64,000 nt of DNA from positions 1-64,000 of the forward strand of contig NZ_AFIJ01000038.1 of the NCBI RefSeq assembly GCF_000214495.1, in the 5' to 3' direction. The first letter of the stretch is position 1, and the number at the start of each line of letters is the position of its first letter. Under the pieces are notes generated by a model. The model searched no databases. It saw nothing but the letters and a program-made list of their open reading frames with translations, and was not told where the DNA came from. Made by a program: the position numbers and the translations under genes. This DNA is from Megasphaera lornae (GTDB lineage: Bacteria > Bacillota > Negativicutes > Veillonellales > Megasphaeraceae). Shown one piece after another: positions 25,243 to 34,193 of this stretch.

Positions 25243-25347
25243 TTAATAAGCAGCCGCTTTTCCCTGTCTGAAAGCGCTGCCGCCGACGGCTACGCCGAAC
25301 ATCTCCCGACCCGCACTGCAAACCGGTTCGCCCTTCTCTTTTCGCAT
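25243..25347 (-). CDS. Possible 34-residue protein upstream of CIRCE
   Basis: ATG 25347 to TAA, encoding a basic, Gly/Ala-rich peptide (MRKEKGEPVCSAG...AAAY). AAGGGG sits three bases before the ATG, which is closer than usual. A promoter (TTGCTA-N17-TATTAT, 25385-25413) lies about 40 bases upstream. GC content is clearly higher than the AT-rich flanks. No family recognised; it could be chance. Confidence 0.25.
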   Translation of the reverse strand: MRKEKGEPVCSAGREMFGVAVGGSAFRQGKAAAY

Positions 25348-25384
25348 ACACCCCTTACGTATTCACCCTAAAAAAACAGAACTT

Positions 25385-25413
25385 ATAATACCATGTTTGT
25401 TTCTAAATAGCAA
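25385..25413 (-). promoter_or_regulatory. Promoter between the mobile element and the small ORF
   Basis: TTGCTA, 17-base spacer, TATTAT on the minus strand, pointing away from the mobile element. Confidence 0.45.
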
Positions 25414-25426
25414 GAATGTAATTTTT

Positions 25427-25439
25427 TACACTGTATCGC
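25427..25439. repeat. 13-bp direct repeat, left boundary of the element
   Basis: TACACTGTATCGC, identical to 28616-28628; likely target-site duplication or attachment core. Confidence 0.6.
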
Positions 25440-25445
25440 GCCGGT

Positions 25446-25641
25446 TTAGTTGTCAACACATATGTTACACGTTGAGAAGTATTCCGACACAACTTGGTTG
25501 GGATTTTTGAAATTAAGACCGGTCTTCACGGTTTTATTATATCCGGCTTCATGTTTTGCTACTTATCTTATCAGTTCTTGTTCACTTGTAAAGACTTTTC
25601 TTCCATAAAGAATGTTTCCATCTTCTCTATGACTTCGCTCA
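25446..25641 (-). repeat. IS fragment, 3' end (left copy)
   Basis: 196 bases aligning without gaps to 28177-28372 with about 14 differences (roughly 93% identity by eye). Contains the last part of the transposase frame with a shifted or interrupted C-terminus. Confidence 0.8.
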
Positions 25642-26204
25642 AAATACTTCTGAATATCTTTTGCATTATTCAAAATCGTACGAACAGGAGTAGACATTAC
25701 AATAACAAGCCCTGAATTTTCTCCGATAACATCCTGAATTTTTGTAATTTCATCATCGAGCATTTCAAGAATTGTAGTTTTTGCCGGTTCCGCTTCCGTC
25801 GTATGCTCTACCTTTTTTGCAAGTTCCGCAATTTTAGAGTAGCGATACGCATCTACTTCCGGAACTACCTGTACTCTCTGAAATTCCCCCATGACATTCC
25901 CTGCGGCCGCAATAAAATTCGATTCATCCACATCCATTGCATCTAAGTGAAATGTGCGCCCTCTGTCTTGTGTGAGTTTATAATCTTCATATTTCAAGGT
26001 TACCGCCCCTTGATTGAATCCCTTATCACGGTCATACTTTGCAAGCCCCGACGTAGAAATTTCAGGCATTCTTACAGTATCTCCGCCATTATATTTAACT
26101 TGAGTTGCATTTGCTTCCATCCAACCGGAAGTAGCTCCTACCAGCATCTGTTTATCTAAAGATTGTTGAAAAAGTGTTGCCATTTCTAAAGTATTAATTG
26201 CCAT
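25563..26204 (-). pseudogene. Truncated phage major capsid protein joined to IS sequence
   Basis: The frame starts well (MAINTLEMATLFQQSLDKQM after AGGAG) and resembles small phage coat proteins seen in clostridial prophages: ATSGWMEANATQVKYNGGDT, MPEISTSGLAKYDRDKGFNQ, DAMDVDESNFIAAAGNVMGE. After about 187 residues, in KDIQKYF, it runs straight into the IS-derived ERSHREDGNILYGRKVFTSE and stops. The true C-terminal third of the capsid protein is missing, so it should not assemble. Downstream of the scaffold gene as in intact phages. Confidence 0.8.
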
Positions 26205-26224
26205 TATTTATTCTCCTTTTATTT

Positions 26225-26791
26225 TTAAATACCTAAAGCTCGTTCAAACTGTTGTTGTACAGTCAGTTTTGCCGCAGTACCATTATTGTCGGAGCCTGCC
26301 CCGGGATGAACCCCGCCTACCTCTTTTTTCTGTCCGTCATTGCTTTCAAACAGATAGGCATCCGACTTCTGCAGCTCTTTAATCTTGTCGGAAAGTCCGA
26401 TAACTTCTCCTTTTTCATCCGGCTTTGCGTCTTTTAAATCCAATAAAGCACGTGCGGCCTTAATGTTTTTTGCTTTTGCTACGGTTAAGGAATGTTCTAC
26501 TGCCGCATCAAGCTTCATCTGTGCAAGCTGTGTAGCGTGTTCCGTTTCCATAGCCTTAGCGGCTTCCTGCATTGCTTCAATTTGTTTCTTAAGATCCGCA
26601 TTGCTGTCATTGTTCTTTTTCAAGCCCTCAATTTGTTTTGTTAATTCCCCCTTTTCTTTTTCAGCATTTTTCAAAGCCTCGTTCTTTTCGTTAAACTGTG
26701 ATTTGGAAACATAATTCTTGCCATAATCCTCGGTAATTTTAGACACCTGTTCGTCAGTCAGCCCCAACGCCTTTAACTCTTCTTTTGTCAT
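26225..26791 (-). CDS. Phage scaffold / minor structural protein (GP20 type)
   Basis: 188 residues: short N-terminal helix (MTKEELKALGLTDEQVSKIT), a long charged coiled coil (about 35-105, rich in Lys/Glu/Gln), then a small domain (LTVAKAKNIKAARALLDLKD) and a Gly-rich tail. This layout is that of GP20-type scaffold proteins that guide capsid assembly and sit directly before the capsid gene, as here. Complete, but of no likely use without portal and full capsid. Confidence 0.85.
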   Translation of the reverse strand: MTKEELKALGLTDEQVSKITEDYGKNYVSKSQFNEKNEALKNAEKEKGELTKQIEGLKKNNDSNADLKKQIEAMQEAAKAMETEHATQLAQMKLDAAVEHSLTVAKAKNIKAARALLDLKDAKPDEKGEVIGLSDKIKELQKSDAYLFESNDGQKKEVGGVHPGAGSDNNGTAAKLTVQQQFERALGI

Positions 26792-26878
26792 GTGTATCTC
26801 CTTTCGACTTTTTATCGTGGTTTATCCCCCACACCGGAAATTCCCGTTCTTTTACGCCTACGGTACGGAAAAGGCAAT

Positions 26879-26906
26879 AAAAAAGCACTCTTAATGAGTG
26901 CTTTTT
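26879..26906 (-). terminator. Terminator inside the phage block
   Basis: Stem AAAAGCACTC / GAGTGCTTTT followed by T-rich sequence on the minus strand, separating the head-protein/small-protein pair from the scaffold-capsid pair. Confidence 0.75.
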
Positions 26907-26930
26907 AACACATATGTTATTTTCTATTTT

Positions 26931-27131
26931 CTACCAATCCGGATGAGTAGTAATCTTGGTGATAATATCCTCGGCAATGTTTCTGTTATCTTCATTTAGC
27001 CCTTGTATATTATCAGCAATAGCATCCACTAAATCCGCGGCTTTCTCATCTTCCATTTCATCAGAAAAACTGAAATTCATTTTTTTCAAGAATATTTTTT
27101 CTTTTTCAGTAAACTCATACTGTAGAATCAT
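26931..27131 (-). CDS. Small acidic phage protein following the minor head protein
   Basis: 66 residues, acidic and probably helical (MILQYEFTEKEKIFLKKMNF, then DEMEDEKAADLVDAIADNIQ). The ATG lies one base after the minor head protein's stop and a terminator follows, so the two form a pair. No family recognised. Because the upstream protein ends in a domain resembling BECR-type RNase toxins, an immunity role is conceivable but unproven. Confidence 0.6.
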   Translation of the reverse strand: MILQYEFTEKEKIFLKKMNFSFSDEMEDEKAADLVDAIADNIQGLNEDNRNIAEDIITKITTHPDW

Positions 27132-27132
27132 T

Positions 27133-28176
27133 TTATTTCCCTTTCTTATATTTTTTTAGGCGAGATTTACCTGTCGGCCACGATGTAATAACAACTCCCG
27201 TGTCAGGATTTATATTAACAGTTGTAGTTTCACCGATAAATCTCTGCGAGTTTCCATTTTCTTTTACTACTACCTCTCCAATATGCAGCGGATTTATCAA
27301 TGCGTCTCTAATACCATCTAAATCAAGATTGCGGATATCTGCCCTTTCCTGCTGGTGCTTAGACAGCTTAGCAATAGTAATTCCGTTACTGGTTTTTAAC
27401 CCGATTAACGCACCGGTATCGGTATTCTTTACATATTTATTATACCACTCCTCATAGCTCAAATCACTTTCAACGAATACTGTTTTTCCTGTTACCGGAT
27501 CCCTTGCCGCTCTCGTATCACCTGTGCCGTCCGTAATACCGTCAATATACGGAGTCGTCGTAGAACGGCAGTAGCAATGAAATGGCGGCGCGGTAATTCC
27601 CGGCTTGGCGTCTTTCTTATCAAATACCTTTTTATCTAAATGTCGGCAAATATCTGATGTTTTCATGTCAAGCACGGCAAGTATCTGATATTGCTCTACA
27701 TCAAGTGCTTCGTATGTATCCAGCATTCCTTTTTCCTGTACATAGGCTGTCTCCGTTTCTACTAACCGGCGGGCATTGCTGAATGATACGTTGAATCTTT
27801 TCTGTATTCTGTTAATTAGCGGCGCAGCTCCTTCGCCAATCATGAAAGAACGCGTCATTTCTGTCTGTAGTGTATTTATAAGTTGTGCTTTATTTTCCCA
27901 TATACGAGTTGAAAAGTCTTTTCCGTCTGTCGCCCACGGTTTAGATATGGCGGTTTCTATATCCCGCTTTGCCACCTCTCTAAATGTAGAAAACTCTCCT
28001 CTCAATTTCTGCGTTTCATATGCCGTTTTGTAAACGCTATCTTCATACACAATAGAAAGCAAATTACGCATGTTCAGATTTTGTGATTTTGCCAGCTCTT
28101 CGACATACCGCGCCATCTTGATATATAATTCCTGACTTCGGTCAAGTCGCACACGGATAGATGCCTTATCTAACTC
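27133..28176 (-). pseudogene. 5'-truncated phage minor head protein with RNase-toxin-like C-terminus
   Basis: The open frame begins directly at the IS boundary (stop codon in the IS, then ELDKASIRVRLDRSQ), so the N-terminus is lost; a GTG at 28152 is the first possible start. The middle (about 95-215) is the SPP1 gp7/Mu F head-morphogenesis domain: RIQKRFNVSFSNARRLVETE and the Cys/His end MKTSDICRHLDKK...PPFHCYCRS. The last 75 residues (LSKHQQERADIRNLDLDG to GVVITSWPTGKSRL) resemble the BECR-fold RNase domains found at the end of many phage minor head proteins. Linked to the following 66-residue gene. Confidence 0.75.
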
Positions 28177-28372
28177 TTAGTTATCAACACATAGGTTACA
28201 CGTTGAGAAGTATTCCGACACAACTTGGTTAAGATTTTTGAAAGTAAGACCGGTCTTCGCGGTTTTATTATATCCGGATTCATGTTTTGCTGCTTGTCTT
28301 ATCAGTTCTTGTTCGCTTGTAACGACTTTTCTTCCATAAAGAATTTTTACATCTTCTCTATGACTTCGTTCA
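28177..28372 (-). repeat. IS fragment, 3' end (right copy)
   Basis: The 196-base partner of 25446-25641, continuing into the transposase fragment. Confidence 0.8.
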
Positions 28373-28620
28373 ACGTTACCATTCTGCCACGGGGAGTACG
28401 GTCCGGTCCTTCTTAATTCCATATGTAATACTTTAGCTATCTTTTCAAAGGCACTATCCTTAGCGGTTCGATCATCATCATTTACAAATTCATAGCCATT
28501 GTCTACCTGAATCATTCGAATGGGAAATCCCATTTTTTCCTCAAGTTCCATTAGATATTTACCCGTTTCATAGGTACTCTTTTCTTTTACGATTTTTAGC
28601 ACTCGTTTCCTGCTGTACAC
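28177..28620 (-). pseudogene. Transposase fragment, rve/DDE type
   Basis: 147 residues of the C-terminal half of a DDE transposase with an integrase-core (rve) fold: MIQVDNGYEFVND carries the second Asp, PYSPWQNGNVERSHREDV the Glu motif, and a C-terminal tail EYFSTCNLCVDN. The first Asp and the whole DNA-binding half are absent; the frame is cut at the 13-bp repeat next to the gyrA terminator. Family looks IS481- or IS3-like. Inactive. Confidence 0.8.
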
Positions 28621-28628
28621 TGTATCGC
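28616..28628. repeat. 13-bp direct repeat, right boundary of the element
   Basis: TACACTGTATCGC, same orientation as 25427-25439. Confidence 0.6.
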
Positions 28629-28646
28629 CCGGGTTCGGCTTAACGT

Positions 28647-28675
28647 AAAAGGCGCTGCTTTCTGCAGCGCCTTTT
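28647..28675 (-). terminator. Terminator of gyrA
   Basis: Twelve-base-pair stem AAAAGGCGCTGC / GCAGCGCCTTTT about 55 bases after the gyrA stop. Confidence 0.85.
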
Positions 28676-28730
28676 CGGTATGTCGAATAACTCTCCGACA
28701 GAGTATTCTTTTTTCCCTGTATTTATCGGT

Positions 28731-31184
28731 TTATTCCGCTTCTCGTTCTTCACCGTCCACCGTAATCGTATCTAAAGCGGCCACCTTATCATCGCCTTCT
28801 AATTTTTGAATTTTAACTCCCGATGTATTCCGGCCTTTTTTTATCCCGATACTTTCAATATCCGTACGAATTACAATGCCGTTCGTCGTAATGAGCATTA
28901 ATTCTTGATCTTCTCTGACCACTTCCACACCGACAATAACTCCCGTTTTAGGCGTAATTTTAAAATTCTTGGCGCCCTTACCGCCGCGTAATTGAATCTT
29001 ATACGCATCCATATTATTTCGTTTTCCGAAACCTTCTTCACTTACCGTCAATACTTGACAATCCGGAGCCAAGACATCGGCACCGATAACCCGATCGCCG
29101 GGAGCCAAAGAAATACCGCGCACACCGCGTGTATTTCTGCCCATAGGACGAACATCGCTTTCGTTAAAGCATATGGCCATTCCCAGTTTCGTTGCTAAAA
29201 TGATTCGTTGTTTACCGTTGGTCAAACGTACTTTAGCCAAATGGTCCCCTTCTATGAGAGATATAGCGATTAACCCGTTACGCCGCACATTTTTAAATTC
29301 CGCCAACTCCGTTTTCTTGACCAACCCGTTTTCCGTGGCCATAAATAAATTCATTGACGGATCCGCCTGATCCAAATCAATCAAGGCATTGACTTTTTCC
29401 CCCGTTGACAGCGGTAATATATTAATGGCCGCAATGCCTTTGGAATTGCGACTGTTCGCTTCCGGAATTTCATATGCTTTTAATCGATAGACCCGACCGA
29501 AGTTCGTAAAGAATAGGACCGTATGTAAAGCCGAGGTATATAACAAATGATTCACCGCATCTTCATCTTTGGTACCCATGCCCTTAATACCGCGACCGCC
29601 TTTATTTTGCGTATGATATACATTCGCATTGATTCGTTTCATATAGCCCCGACGTGTCAAGGTTAATACCATACGTTCATCGGGAATCATATCTTCTACA
29701 CCCAATTCCGATGTATCCGCCGCCAATTGCGTACGCCGTACATCTCCGAACCGTTTTTTCGCTTCCAATAATTCCGTTTTAACGATTTCCATTACCTTCC
29801 GGTCGTCCGCCAATACACTTCGCAAATACGCAATTCGTTCTTCCAGTTCCCGGTATTCTTCTTCAATTTTTTCCCGTTCCAATCCGGTCAAGCGCCGCAA
29901 ACGCATGTCCAAAATTGCCACCGCTTGTTTATCCGTCAGTCCGAACGCCGTCATTAACGAAGTTTTGGCCGTTTCATCCGTTGCCGATTCGCGAATGGTG
30001 CGGATAACTTCATCAATATGATCCAGCGCAATCAACAGGCCCTCTAAAATATGAGCCCGCGCCAACGCTTTATCCAATTCAAACCGACAACGGCGGGTGA
30101 TCACCTGTCGTTGATGCCCCAAGTAATACTGCAACACTTGCAATAACGATAACACCCGCGGATGTCCGTCCACCAACGCCAGCATAATAATCCCGAACGT
30201 TTCTTGCAATTGCGTATGTTTATATAATTTATTCAGAATAATGTCCGGATTTACATCCGCCCGCAATTCAATAACAATCCGTAATCCCTTGCGATCCGAC
30301 TCGTCGCGCAACGCCGTAATACCGTCAATTTCCCTATTTCGCGTCAACTCGGCAATCGATTCGATGACCCGCGCTTTATTCACCTGATACGGAATCTCCG
30401 TCACGACAATGCGATTCTTGCCCTTCGTCATCGGTTCGACAGCGACGCAGGAACGCATTTTTACACTGCCGCGCCCTGTCGCATAGGCTTTGAGAATACC
30501 TTCCCGTCCCATAATCTTGGCCCCTGTCGGAAAATCGGGTCCTTTAATCTTCGTCATGATTTCTTCCAGGGAAGCATCCGGTTTATCAATTAAAGTCACG
30601 CAACCGTCAACCACTTCTCCCAAATTATGCGGCGGAATATTGGTCGCCATCCCGACGGCAATACCGGCCGAACCGTTCACCAACAAATTCGGAATCTTGG
30701 ACGGCAACACCGTCGGTTCTTGCAACGACCCGTCATAGTTGGGCATAAAATCAACCGTTTCTTTATCAATATCGGCCAACATTTCCCCGGTAATTTTAGC
30801 CATACGAACTTCCGTATACCGCATAGCCGCTGCCGAATCGCCGTCAACCGAACCGAAATTGCCGTGTCCGTCCACTAACGGATAGCGAGTTGAAAAATCC
30901 TGTGCCAACCGCACGGTCGCATAATATACGGAACTGTCGCCGTGAGGATGATATTTCCCCAATACTTCCCCGACAATACGTGCCGATTTTTTGTACGGTT
31001 TATTCGGCGTCATGCCGGCTTCATGCATGGCATATAAAATACGTCGATGAACCGGTTTTAAACCGTCACGCACATCAGGCAGGGCACGCGTAATAATTAC
31101 GCTCATCGCATAATCAATATACGACGTTTGCATTTCATTTTCCAAACAAACCGGTAAAACTTTATCAGAATGTTGTTCGTCCAC
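28731..31184 (-). CDS. gyrA: DNA gyrase subunit A
   Basis: 817 residues, full length. N-terminal breakage-reunion domain with the active-site tyrosine in AAMRYTEVR, followed by GyrA beta-propeller repeats ([41 protein letters not shown]) and a GyrA-box-like [10 protein letters not shown]. It introduces negative supercoils together with GyrB, which is not in the window. The quinolone-resistance region reads [11 protein letters not shown]: Ser84 (E. coli Ser83) is wild type, but the E. coli Asp87 position is Tyr88, encoded TAT (30921-30923). Divergent from the glycerophosphodiesterase gene; a TATAAT box lies in the 270-base gap. Confidence 0.98.
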   Translation of the reverse strand: MDEQHSDKVLPVCLENEMQTSYIDYAMSVIITRALPDVRDGLKPVHRRILYAMHEAGMTPNKPYKKSARIVGEVLGKYHPHGDSSVYYATVRLAQDFSTRYPLVDGHGNFGSVDGDSAAAMRYTEVRMAKITGEMLADIDKETVDFMPNYDGSLQEPTVLPSKIPNLLVNGSAGIAVGMATNIPPHNLGEVVDGCVTLIDKPDASLEEIMTKIKGPDFPTGAKIMGREGILKAYATGRGSVKMRSCVAVEPMTKGKNRIVVTEIPYQVNKARVIESIAELTRNREIDGITALRDESDRKGLRIVIELRADVNPDIILNKLYKHTQLQETFGIIMLALVDGHPRVLSLLQVLQYYLGHQRQVITRRCRFELDKALARAHILEGLLIALDHIDEVIRTIRESATDETAKTSLMTAFGLTDKQAVAILDMRLRRLTGLEREKIEEEYRELEERIAYLRSVLADDRKVMEIVKTELLEAKKRFGDVRRTQLAADTSELGVEDMIPDERMVLTLTRRGYMKRINANVYHTQNKGGRGIKGMGTKDEDAVNHLLYTSALHTVLFFTNFGRVYRLKAYEIPEANSRNSKGIAAINILPLSTGEKVNALIDLDQADPSMNLFMATENGLVKKTELAEFKNVRRNGLIAISLIEGDHLAKVRLTNGKQRIILATKLGMAICFNESDVRPMGRNTRGVRGISLAPGDRVIGADVLAPDCQVLTVSEEGFGKRNNMDAYKIQLRGGKGAKNFKITPKTGVIVGVEVVREDQELMLITTNGIVIRTDIESIGIKKGRNTSGVKIQKLEGDDKVAALDTITVDGEEREAE

Positions 31185-31455
31185 AATGTCACCTCATAAA
31201 ACATTACTTTTTCTACCCTATTCTGTTAAAGGCATATATTGTATTATAACAAATTTCACATGATTTTGATAGATCTTTATAAAATCCTTATATATTTTAG
31301 GTTTATTCGCATTATTTTTTGCAAGACTATGTCAATTTACCTGTAAAACAGCAAAAAATTTATTGTTTTTTTTATGCTTTTTTCTTTAATGAGCCCTCTG
31401 TTTATGATATAATAAGATACGTAAAGAGAATGCATGTATAAAGGAGATTGATACA

Positions 31456-32178
31456 ATGTTGAATTTTGCCCATCGCGGTTTTAGCGGCAAATATCCGGAA
31501 AATACCATGTTGGCTTTTCAAAAAGCACTCGAAAGCGGTGCCGACGGCATAGAGTTGGATGTACAGCTCACGCGTGATAACCGGTTGGTAATCATTCACG
31601 ATGAACGTGTAGATCGAACCACCGACGGCACCGGTTTTGTTCGTGATTTCACCTTGTCCGATATACAGCAGCTGAATGCTGCCGGGACCTATGCGGATAC
31701 CCTTCCTCCTGTATCTATTCCTACCTTTCGCGAATATTGTCACTGGGTTAAACAAACCGATTTACTTACCAATATAGAATTAAAAAACGGGGTGTACGAT
31801 TATCCCGGCATAGAAGCCGAAGTATGGCAGGTCTTGCAGGAATTTCAACTGCAAGACCAAGTCATTATTTCCAGTTTCAATCATGCCAGTATTTTACGTA
31901 TGAAACAACTGGCACCGCAACTCACATACGGGCTGCTCACCGAGTCTTGGTTAATTAACCCCGGCAAATACACACGAGACTTAGGCGTAGCCTGCTATCA
32001 CCCGCTTTACGGAAGCCTGACGGATGACACCGTTGCCGAAATCAAACGTCAAGGAATCCGCATCAATACATTCACGGTTAATGACGAAGAAGCGGTCCGA
32101 AAATTATTACAACAGGGCATTGATTGCGTCATTACCAACTATCCCGATATGGTTCGTCGCATTATACAAGGAGGATAA
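31456..32178 (+). CDS. Glycerophosphodiester phosphodiesterase
   Basis: 240 residues, GDPD TIM-barrel. Catalytic residues are clear: FAHRGFSGKYPENT (His-Arg), GIELDVQLTRD (Glu-x-Asp), IIHDERVDRTT (second His), and ELKNGVYDYPG. It hydrolyses glycerophosphodiesters to sn-glycerol-3-phosphate and an alcohol. No signal peptide, so a cytoplasmic UgpQ-like form. Ribosome binding site AAGGAG. Followed after five bases by a sodium:amino acid symporter, an unusual pairing probably reflecting simple co-transcription. Confidence 0.94.
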   Translation: MLNFAHRGFSGKYPENTMLAFQKALESGADGIELDVQLTRDNRLVIIHDERVDRTTDGTGFVRDFTLSDIQQLNAAGTYADTLPPVSIPTFREYCHWVKQTDLLTNIELKNGVYDYPGIEAEVWQVLQEFQLQDQVIISSFNHASILRMKQLAPQLTYGLLTESWLINPGKYTRDLGVACYHPLYGSLTDDTVAEIKRQGIRINTFTVNDEEAVRKLLQQGIDCVITNYPDMVRRIIQGG

Positions 32179-32183
32179 CTTTT

Positions 32184-33548
32184 ATGGATGCTTTGGAACA
32201 TCTGGTTGTATTGATTAATTCGTATTTGTGGGGAAAATGGTTAGTATACGTCCTGCTTTCTTTAGGCATTCTCTACACCCTGGCTAATGGATTTATTCAA
32301 ATCCGCTATTTCCCTTTTATCATTAAAAAAACCCTGATCCATTCCTTTCAAACCCGCCACGAAGATAAGGGAAACGGCTCTATTTCCACATTTAAAGCCA
32401 TGATGGTCACCTTAGCCGGAAATGTCGGCGGCGGTAATGTCGTCGGCGTGGCAACCGCCATTGTCTCCGGCGGAATGGGAGCGGTCTTTTGGATGTGGTT
32501 TGCCGCGTTTTTCGGTATGGCTTTAAAATATGGCGAAATCGTTCTTTCTCAAATTCATCGCGGTCACGATGCCGACGGAAAGATTTTAAGCGGTCCCATG
32601 TATTACATTCGCGACGGCTTAAAACTGCCATGGTTGGGCATCGTCATTGCCGTCTTGATGTGTATAAAAATGATGGGCGCCAATTTAGTACAATCCAATA
32701 CTATCTCCGGTATTCTTCAGTCCAATTACGGGATTTCTACCACCGGCACGGGAATTGTTTTAATCCTTTGCCTCTTGGCCATTACCCTGGGCGGTTTAAA
32801 ACGATTGGCCAATATTGCCATGAATTTGGTTCCTATCATGTCTGTATTCTATGTAGTAATCGGTCTTTTAGTCATCCTTCTCAATATTCAAACCGTACCG
32901 CATGTTTTTGAAGAAATCTTCCGCCAGGCCTGGTCCTTCCATGCCGCTGCCGGCGGAGCCGGCGGCTACGCTATTTTCACGGCTATGCAATACGGGATTA
33001 CCCGCGGTATGTACTCCAATGAAGCCGGTGAAGGTACGGCCCCTTTTGCACACGGCAGTTCCATTGTTCCCCATCCTGTAGATGAAGGCATTACCGGGGT
33101 TACCGAAGTATTTGTCGACACCATTGTAATTTGTACCATTACCGCTCTGGTAATCGGCGTAACCGGTATGAATTTAACCGATAAATCCGCCACCGTAATG
33201 GCTTTGGAATCCTTCGGCACCGTTTGGGCACCGTTAAAACACGCCGGCACTTTCGCCTTGCTTATCTTTTGTTTCACTACCCTCATGGGGCAATGGTGGA
33301 ATGCGGCGAAAAGTTTCACCTATGCGTTCGGACCGAAAGTAACGGAAAAAGTAAAATATATTTTCCCGATTCTTTGTATTATAGGTGCTACGGCCAAAAT
33401 TAATCTGGTTTGGAGTATTCAGGACTTGGCAATGGGGTTAGTCATCATTCCCAACATGATCGCCTTGCTCATTCTCTTTCCTAAAGTTCGTGAAAAAACC
33501 AAAGAATATTTCAACAATCCGCAATATTATAAAAGTGCCAAAAAATAA
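32184..33548 (+). CDS. Sodium:alanine/glycine symporter, AGCS family
   Basis: 454 residues, about 11 membrane helices. Signatures: TFKAMMVTLAGNVGGGNVVG near the N-terminus, FWMWFAAFFGMALKYGEI, GPMYYIRDGL, GITRGMYSNEAGEGTAPFAH, and the C-terminal NPQYYKSAKK tail. Inner-membrane uptake of alanine or glycine with Na+. I place the start at ATG 32184, after AAGGAGGATAAC; an earlier in-frame codon at 32124 lies inside the upstream gene. Substrate assigned by family. Confidence 0.93.
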   Translation: MDALEHLVVLINSYLWGKWLVYVLLSLGILYTLANGFIQIRYFPFIIKKTLIHSFQTRHEDKGNGSISTFKAMMVTLAGNVGGGNVVGVATAIVSGGMGAVFWMWFAAFFGMALKYGEIVLSQIHRGHDADGKILSGPMYYIRDGLKLPWLGIVIAVLMCIKMMGANLVQSNTISGILQSNYGISTTGTGIVLILCLLAITLGGLKRLANIAMNLVPIMSVFYVVIGLLVILLNIQTVPHVFEEIFRQAWSFHAAAGGAGGYAIFTAMQYGITRGMYSNEAGEGTAPFAHGSSIVPHPVDEGITGVTEVFVDTIVICTITALVIGVTGMNLTDKSATVMALESFGTVWAPLKHAGTFALLIFCFTTLMGQWWNAAKSFTYAFGPKVTEKVKYIFPILCIIGATAKINLVWSIQDLAMGLVIIPNMIALLILFPKVREKTKEYFNNPQYYKSAKK

Positions 33549-33559
33549 TTGTCGCCTCC

Positions 33560-33594
33560 AAAAGACGTTCTGCTTTGCAGAACGTCTTTTTTGA
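33560..33594 (+). terminator. Terminator of the diesterase-symporter unit
   Basis: Fourteen-base-pair stem AAAAGACGTTCTGC / GCAGAACGTCTTTT with a three-base loop and T6. Confidence 0.92.
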
Positions 33595-33668
33595 CATCCC
33601 CCCGTTGCCGTATGCTATACTAAGACAGAGTATCATAATACCAATATATATCTTACGGAGGATCCTGT

Positions 33669-34100
33669 ATGTCGACACCGAAACCGACCGCGTATACCCC
33701 TATACGATACCTTTGGCTGCTGACGGGCTGTATCAGTTTTATCTTGGGAACCGCAGGTATTGTCCTGCCCGTTTTACCTACCGTTCCTTTTTATATGCTT
33801 ACCTTATTTTGTTTCAGTCGCAGCTCCCCGAAACTCCATGCCCGATTTTGCCGCACGCAGTTATATCGGCGCCATGTCGAGTCCTTTGTAAAAAACCGCA
33901 CCATGCCCCGTCGAGCCAAATACCGCATCGTGACGGTCGTTACCCTTCTTATGCTGCTCGGCGCCTTCTATATGCGTACCCGGATTTGGGGACTTATTAT
34001 CTTGGGAATCGTTTGGATAAACCATATTATTTATTTCTTTTTCATTTTAAAAACAGAACCGTCTGCTGCCGGGCTCGCCGAAAAAAGCCGCCGACTATAA
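33669..34100 (+). CDS. DUF454 (YbaN-like) inner-membrane protein
   Basis: 143 residues. Two N-terminal helices in the DUF454 signature (YLWLLTGCISFILGTAGIVL, PVLPTVPFYMLTLFCFSRSS), then LHARFCRTQLYRRHVESFVK and two further helices (IVTVVTLLMLLGAFYM, IWGLIILGIVWINHIIYFFF). Function unknown; YbaN-type proteins are small inner-membrane proteins of wide distribution. GGAGG lies before the ATG and a TTGACA/TATACT pair (19-base spacer) upstream. A longer frame in another phase across this region has no similarity and no start site. Confidence 0.88.
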   Translation: MSTPKPTAYTPIRYLWLLTGCISFILGTAGIVLPVLPTVPFYMLTLFCFSRSSPKLHARFCRTQLYRRHVESFVKNRTMPRRAKYRIVTVVTLLMLLGAFYMRTRIWGLIILGIVWINHIIYFFFILKTEPSAAGLAEKSRRL

Positions 34101-34148
34101 AAAAAGAGAAAGCCTGCCGCTCATAAGCGGGCAGGCTTTCTCTTTTTT
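34099..34148. terminator. Bidirectional terminator
   Basis: Nineteen-base-pair stem (AAAAAAGAGAAAGCCTGCC and its complement), serving the DUF454 gene and the convergent pepD. Confidence 0.92.
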
Positions 34149-34193
34149 AGCGGACCTTTCAGGACTCCGGTCCGAGTAACAAATACGCCTTCC

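Larger units (their letters stand above)
25427..28628. mobile_element. Phage head-gene fragment between two partial IS copies
   Basis: A 3.2 kb block inserted just past the gyrA terminator. Boundaries are the two 13-bp direct repeats. Inside, two same-direction fragments of one insertion sequence (25446-25641 and 28177-28620) flank four phage-type genes in head-module order (minor head protein, small protein, scaffold, major capsid), both outer ones truncated. No integrase, portal, terminase or tail genes remain, so it is a defective relic. Confidence 0.75.

Noticed and set aside
26879..26906. CIRCE-like half sites GCACTC/GAGTGC in the phage block
   Set aside because: Spacer is only five bases and A/T runs flank it, so it is a terminator and not CIRCE.
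33575..34126. Long ORF overlapping the DUF454 gene in another frame
   Set aside because: No start site, no family resemblance; the DUF454 frame has a ribosome binding site and clear membrane helices.
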